Position numbers and translations under genes: made by a program
Origin: Palsa-504 sp050013055
GTDB lineage: Bacteria > Actinomycetota > Actinomycetes > Streptosporangiales > Streptosporangiaceae
Length of the DNA: 6,643 nt
Direction of reading: 5' to 3'
Assembly: GCA_050013055.1 (NCBI GenBank)
Contig: JBEKGC010000385.1
Location: forward strand, 1-6,643
Notes under the pieces: generated by a model
What the model was told of the DNA's origin: nothing
Seen by the model: only the letters and a program-made list of their open reading frames with translations
The model's database searches: none
In this document: piece after piece, positions 6,417-6,643 of the stretch
Numbering within the stretch: the stretch's first letter is position 1
Layout of the letters: every line of letters begins with the position of its first letter

Positions 6417-6429
6417 CACAGCTGGCCCA
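6411..6429. repeat. Tandem CTGGCCCA direct repeat, candidate integrase-binding site
   Basis: CTGGCCCA occurs at 6411-6418 and 6422-6429, 11 bp apart start to start, about one helical turn. The first copy overlaps the right arm of the neighbouring inverted repeat. Helically phased short repeats about 100 bp from the tRNA end fit arm-type recombinase sites; the function is inferred. Confidence 0.4.
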
Positions 6430-6473
6430 AAAACCTCCGCCAGCGGTCCGCGAACCGTTCGCACCGGCACGCA

Positions 6474-6507
6474 AAAGCCGGCGCCACCATCCGGTGACAC
6501 CGGCTTT
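6474..6507 (-). terminator. Terminator-like hairpin 3' of tRNA-Tyr, possibly bidirectional
   Basis: AAAGCCGG (6474-6481) pairs with CCGGCTTT (6500-6507); inside, CACC (6485-6488) pairs with GGTG (6493-6496) around ATCC, with a 3x3 internal loop between the two stems. On the minus strand the stem ends in TTTT, about 18 nt past the mature tRNA 3' end, a good position for ending the tRNA transcript. On the plus strand it ends in TTT and may also stop readthrough from int. Confidence 0.6.
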
Positions 6508-6524
6508 GACCTGCGGAAATAGTG

Positions 6525-6574
6525 TGGCAGGTGTTGGGTTCGAACCAACGTAGGCTGAGCCGACGGTTTTACAG
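6525..6574. other. Probable att site: 3' half of tRNA-Tyr
   Basis: Tyrosine recombinases that target tRNA genes usually recombine in the segment from the anticodon loop to the 3' end, which the element restores by carrying an identical copy. Here int lies about 150 bp from, and points at, this segment. The exact core cannot be set because the second att copy would be beyond the left edge; I saw no other copy of the T-arm sequence in the window. Confidence 0.45.
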
Positions 6575-6606
6575 ACCGCTCCCTTTGGCCACTCGGGCAA
6601 CCTGCC
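6525..6606 (-). tRNA. tRNA-Tyr (anticodon GUA)
   Basis: An 82-nt class II tRNA. The acceptor stem is GGCAGGT (6606-6600) paired with ACCTGCC (6532-6526), with discriminator A at 6525. The anticodon loop CTGTAAA (6574-6568) gives GTA at 6572-6570. The T-arm is GTTGG-TTCGAAC-CCAAC. The variable arm (about CGGCTCAGCC) is long, as expected for bacterial tRNA-Tyr. CCA is not encoded: CAC follows the discriminator, so CCA would be added by the nucleotidyltransferase. The 3' end faces the integrase gene, the classic arrangement for a tRNA used as an integration site; the gene is intact. Confidence 0.97.
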
Positions 6607-6608
6607 TC

Positions 6609-6630
6609 GTGCCGCAAGCGCTGGCGGCAC
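6609..6630. repeat. Near-perfect 22-bp palindrome in the tRNA-Tyr leader
   Basis: GTGCCGC (6609-6615) and GCGGCAC (6624-6630) flank AAGCGCTG, whose central AGCGCT is itself palindromic. It begins 2 bp beyond the 5' end of the tRNA (6606). It could be a leader hairpin affecting 5' processing, a terminator of an upstream chromosomal gene, or a binding site. Confidence 0.5.
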
Positions 6631-6635
6631 AGAGA

Positions 6636-6641
6636 AGGATA
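6636..6641 (-). promoter_or_regulatory. Candidate -10 box for tRNA-Tyr
   Basis: TATCCT on the minus strand (TAxxxT core present), with transcription expected to begin about 7 nt downstream near 6629 and the tRNA 5' end at 6606. The -35 region lies outside the window. Confidence 0.35.
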
Positions 6642-6643
6642 GC

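Larger units (their letters stand above)
1..6574. mobile_element. Right-hand portion of a tRNA-Tyr-integrated genomic island
   Basis: An integrase gene directed at a tRNA 3' end, with repeats in between, marks one end of an integrated element. The DNA on the integrase side, including the condensin operon, should be element cargo; the tRNA and DNA to its right are the host chromosome. No replication, transfer or excisionase genes are visible in this portion, so it may be an immobile island, a degraded integrative element, or one whose other functions lie to the left. Extent is unknown. Confidence 0.6.

Noticed and set aside
6474..6507. Hairpin considered as part of a CRISPR-like or REP repeat
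   Set aside because: Only one copy is present and it lies directly after the tRNA with a T-run, so a terminator explains it.

Overview
The window is very GC-rich DNA with strong third-position GC bias, GTG starts and dense overlapping shadow frames, which points to a high-GC actinomycete (Streptomyces or a related order; genus not resolvable from this sequence). It appears to be the tRNA-side end of a genomic island inserted at a tRNA-Tyr gene.

Left two thirds (1-4476, minus strand): a tight three-gene operon read right to left. It starts with a 545-residue kleisin/MukF-like protein (4476-2839), overlaps by 4 nt a 253-residue winged-helix, MukE/KITE-like protein (2842-2081), and this overlaps by 11 nt an SMC-like ATPase (2091 to beyond base 1) with a Walker A loop, a long coiled-coil arm and a possible hinge start. 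The ATPase frame is open through the left edge, so its C-terminal head and any fourth gene are not visible. Order, sizes and fold-level features fit a Wadjet (JetABC[D]) / MksFEB[G] condensin, a family known to act against plasmids and other foreign circular DNA. I could not match the three proteins to a named Wadjet subtype by eye, so this may be a divergent subtype.

Middle (4477-4793): a 317-bp divergent intergenic region separating the operon from the integrase, with a dyad (arms ATTGT/ACAAT) and a -10-like hexamer upstream of the condensin operon. No excisionase gene is visible.

Right end (4794-6643): a plus-strand tyrosine recombinase (527 residues) pointing at the 3' end of a tRNA-Tyr(GUA) gene on the minus strand (6606-6525). 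Between the catalytic domain and the tRNA lie short direct and inverted repeats, an AT-rich patch and a terminator-like hairpin, the layout expected of an integrated element's att region. The integrase would insert the island at the tRNA 3' end, while the condensin operon is most simply read as defence cargo that may police competing plasmids.
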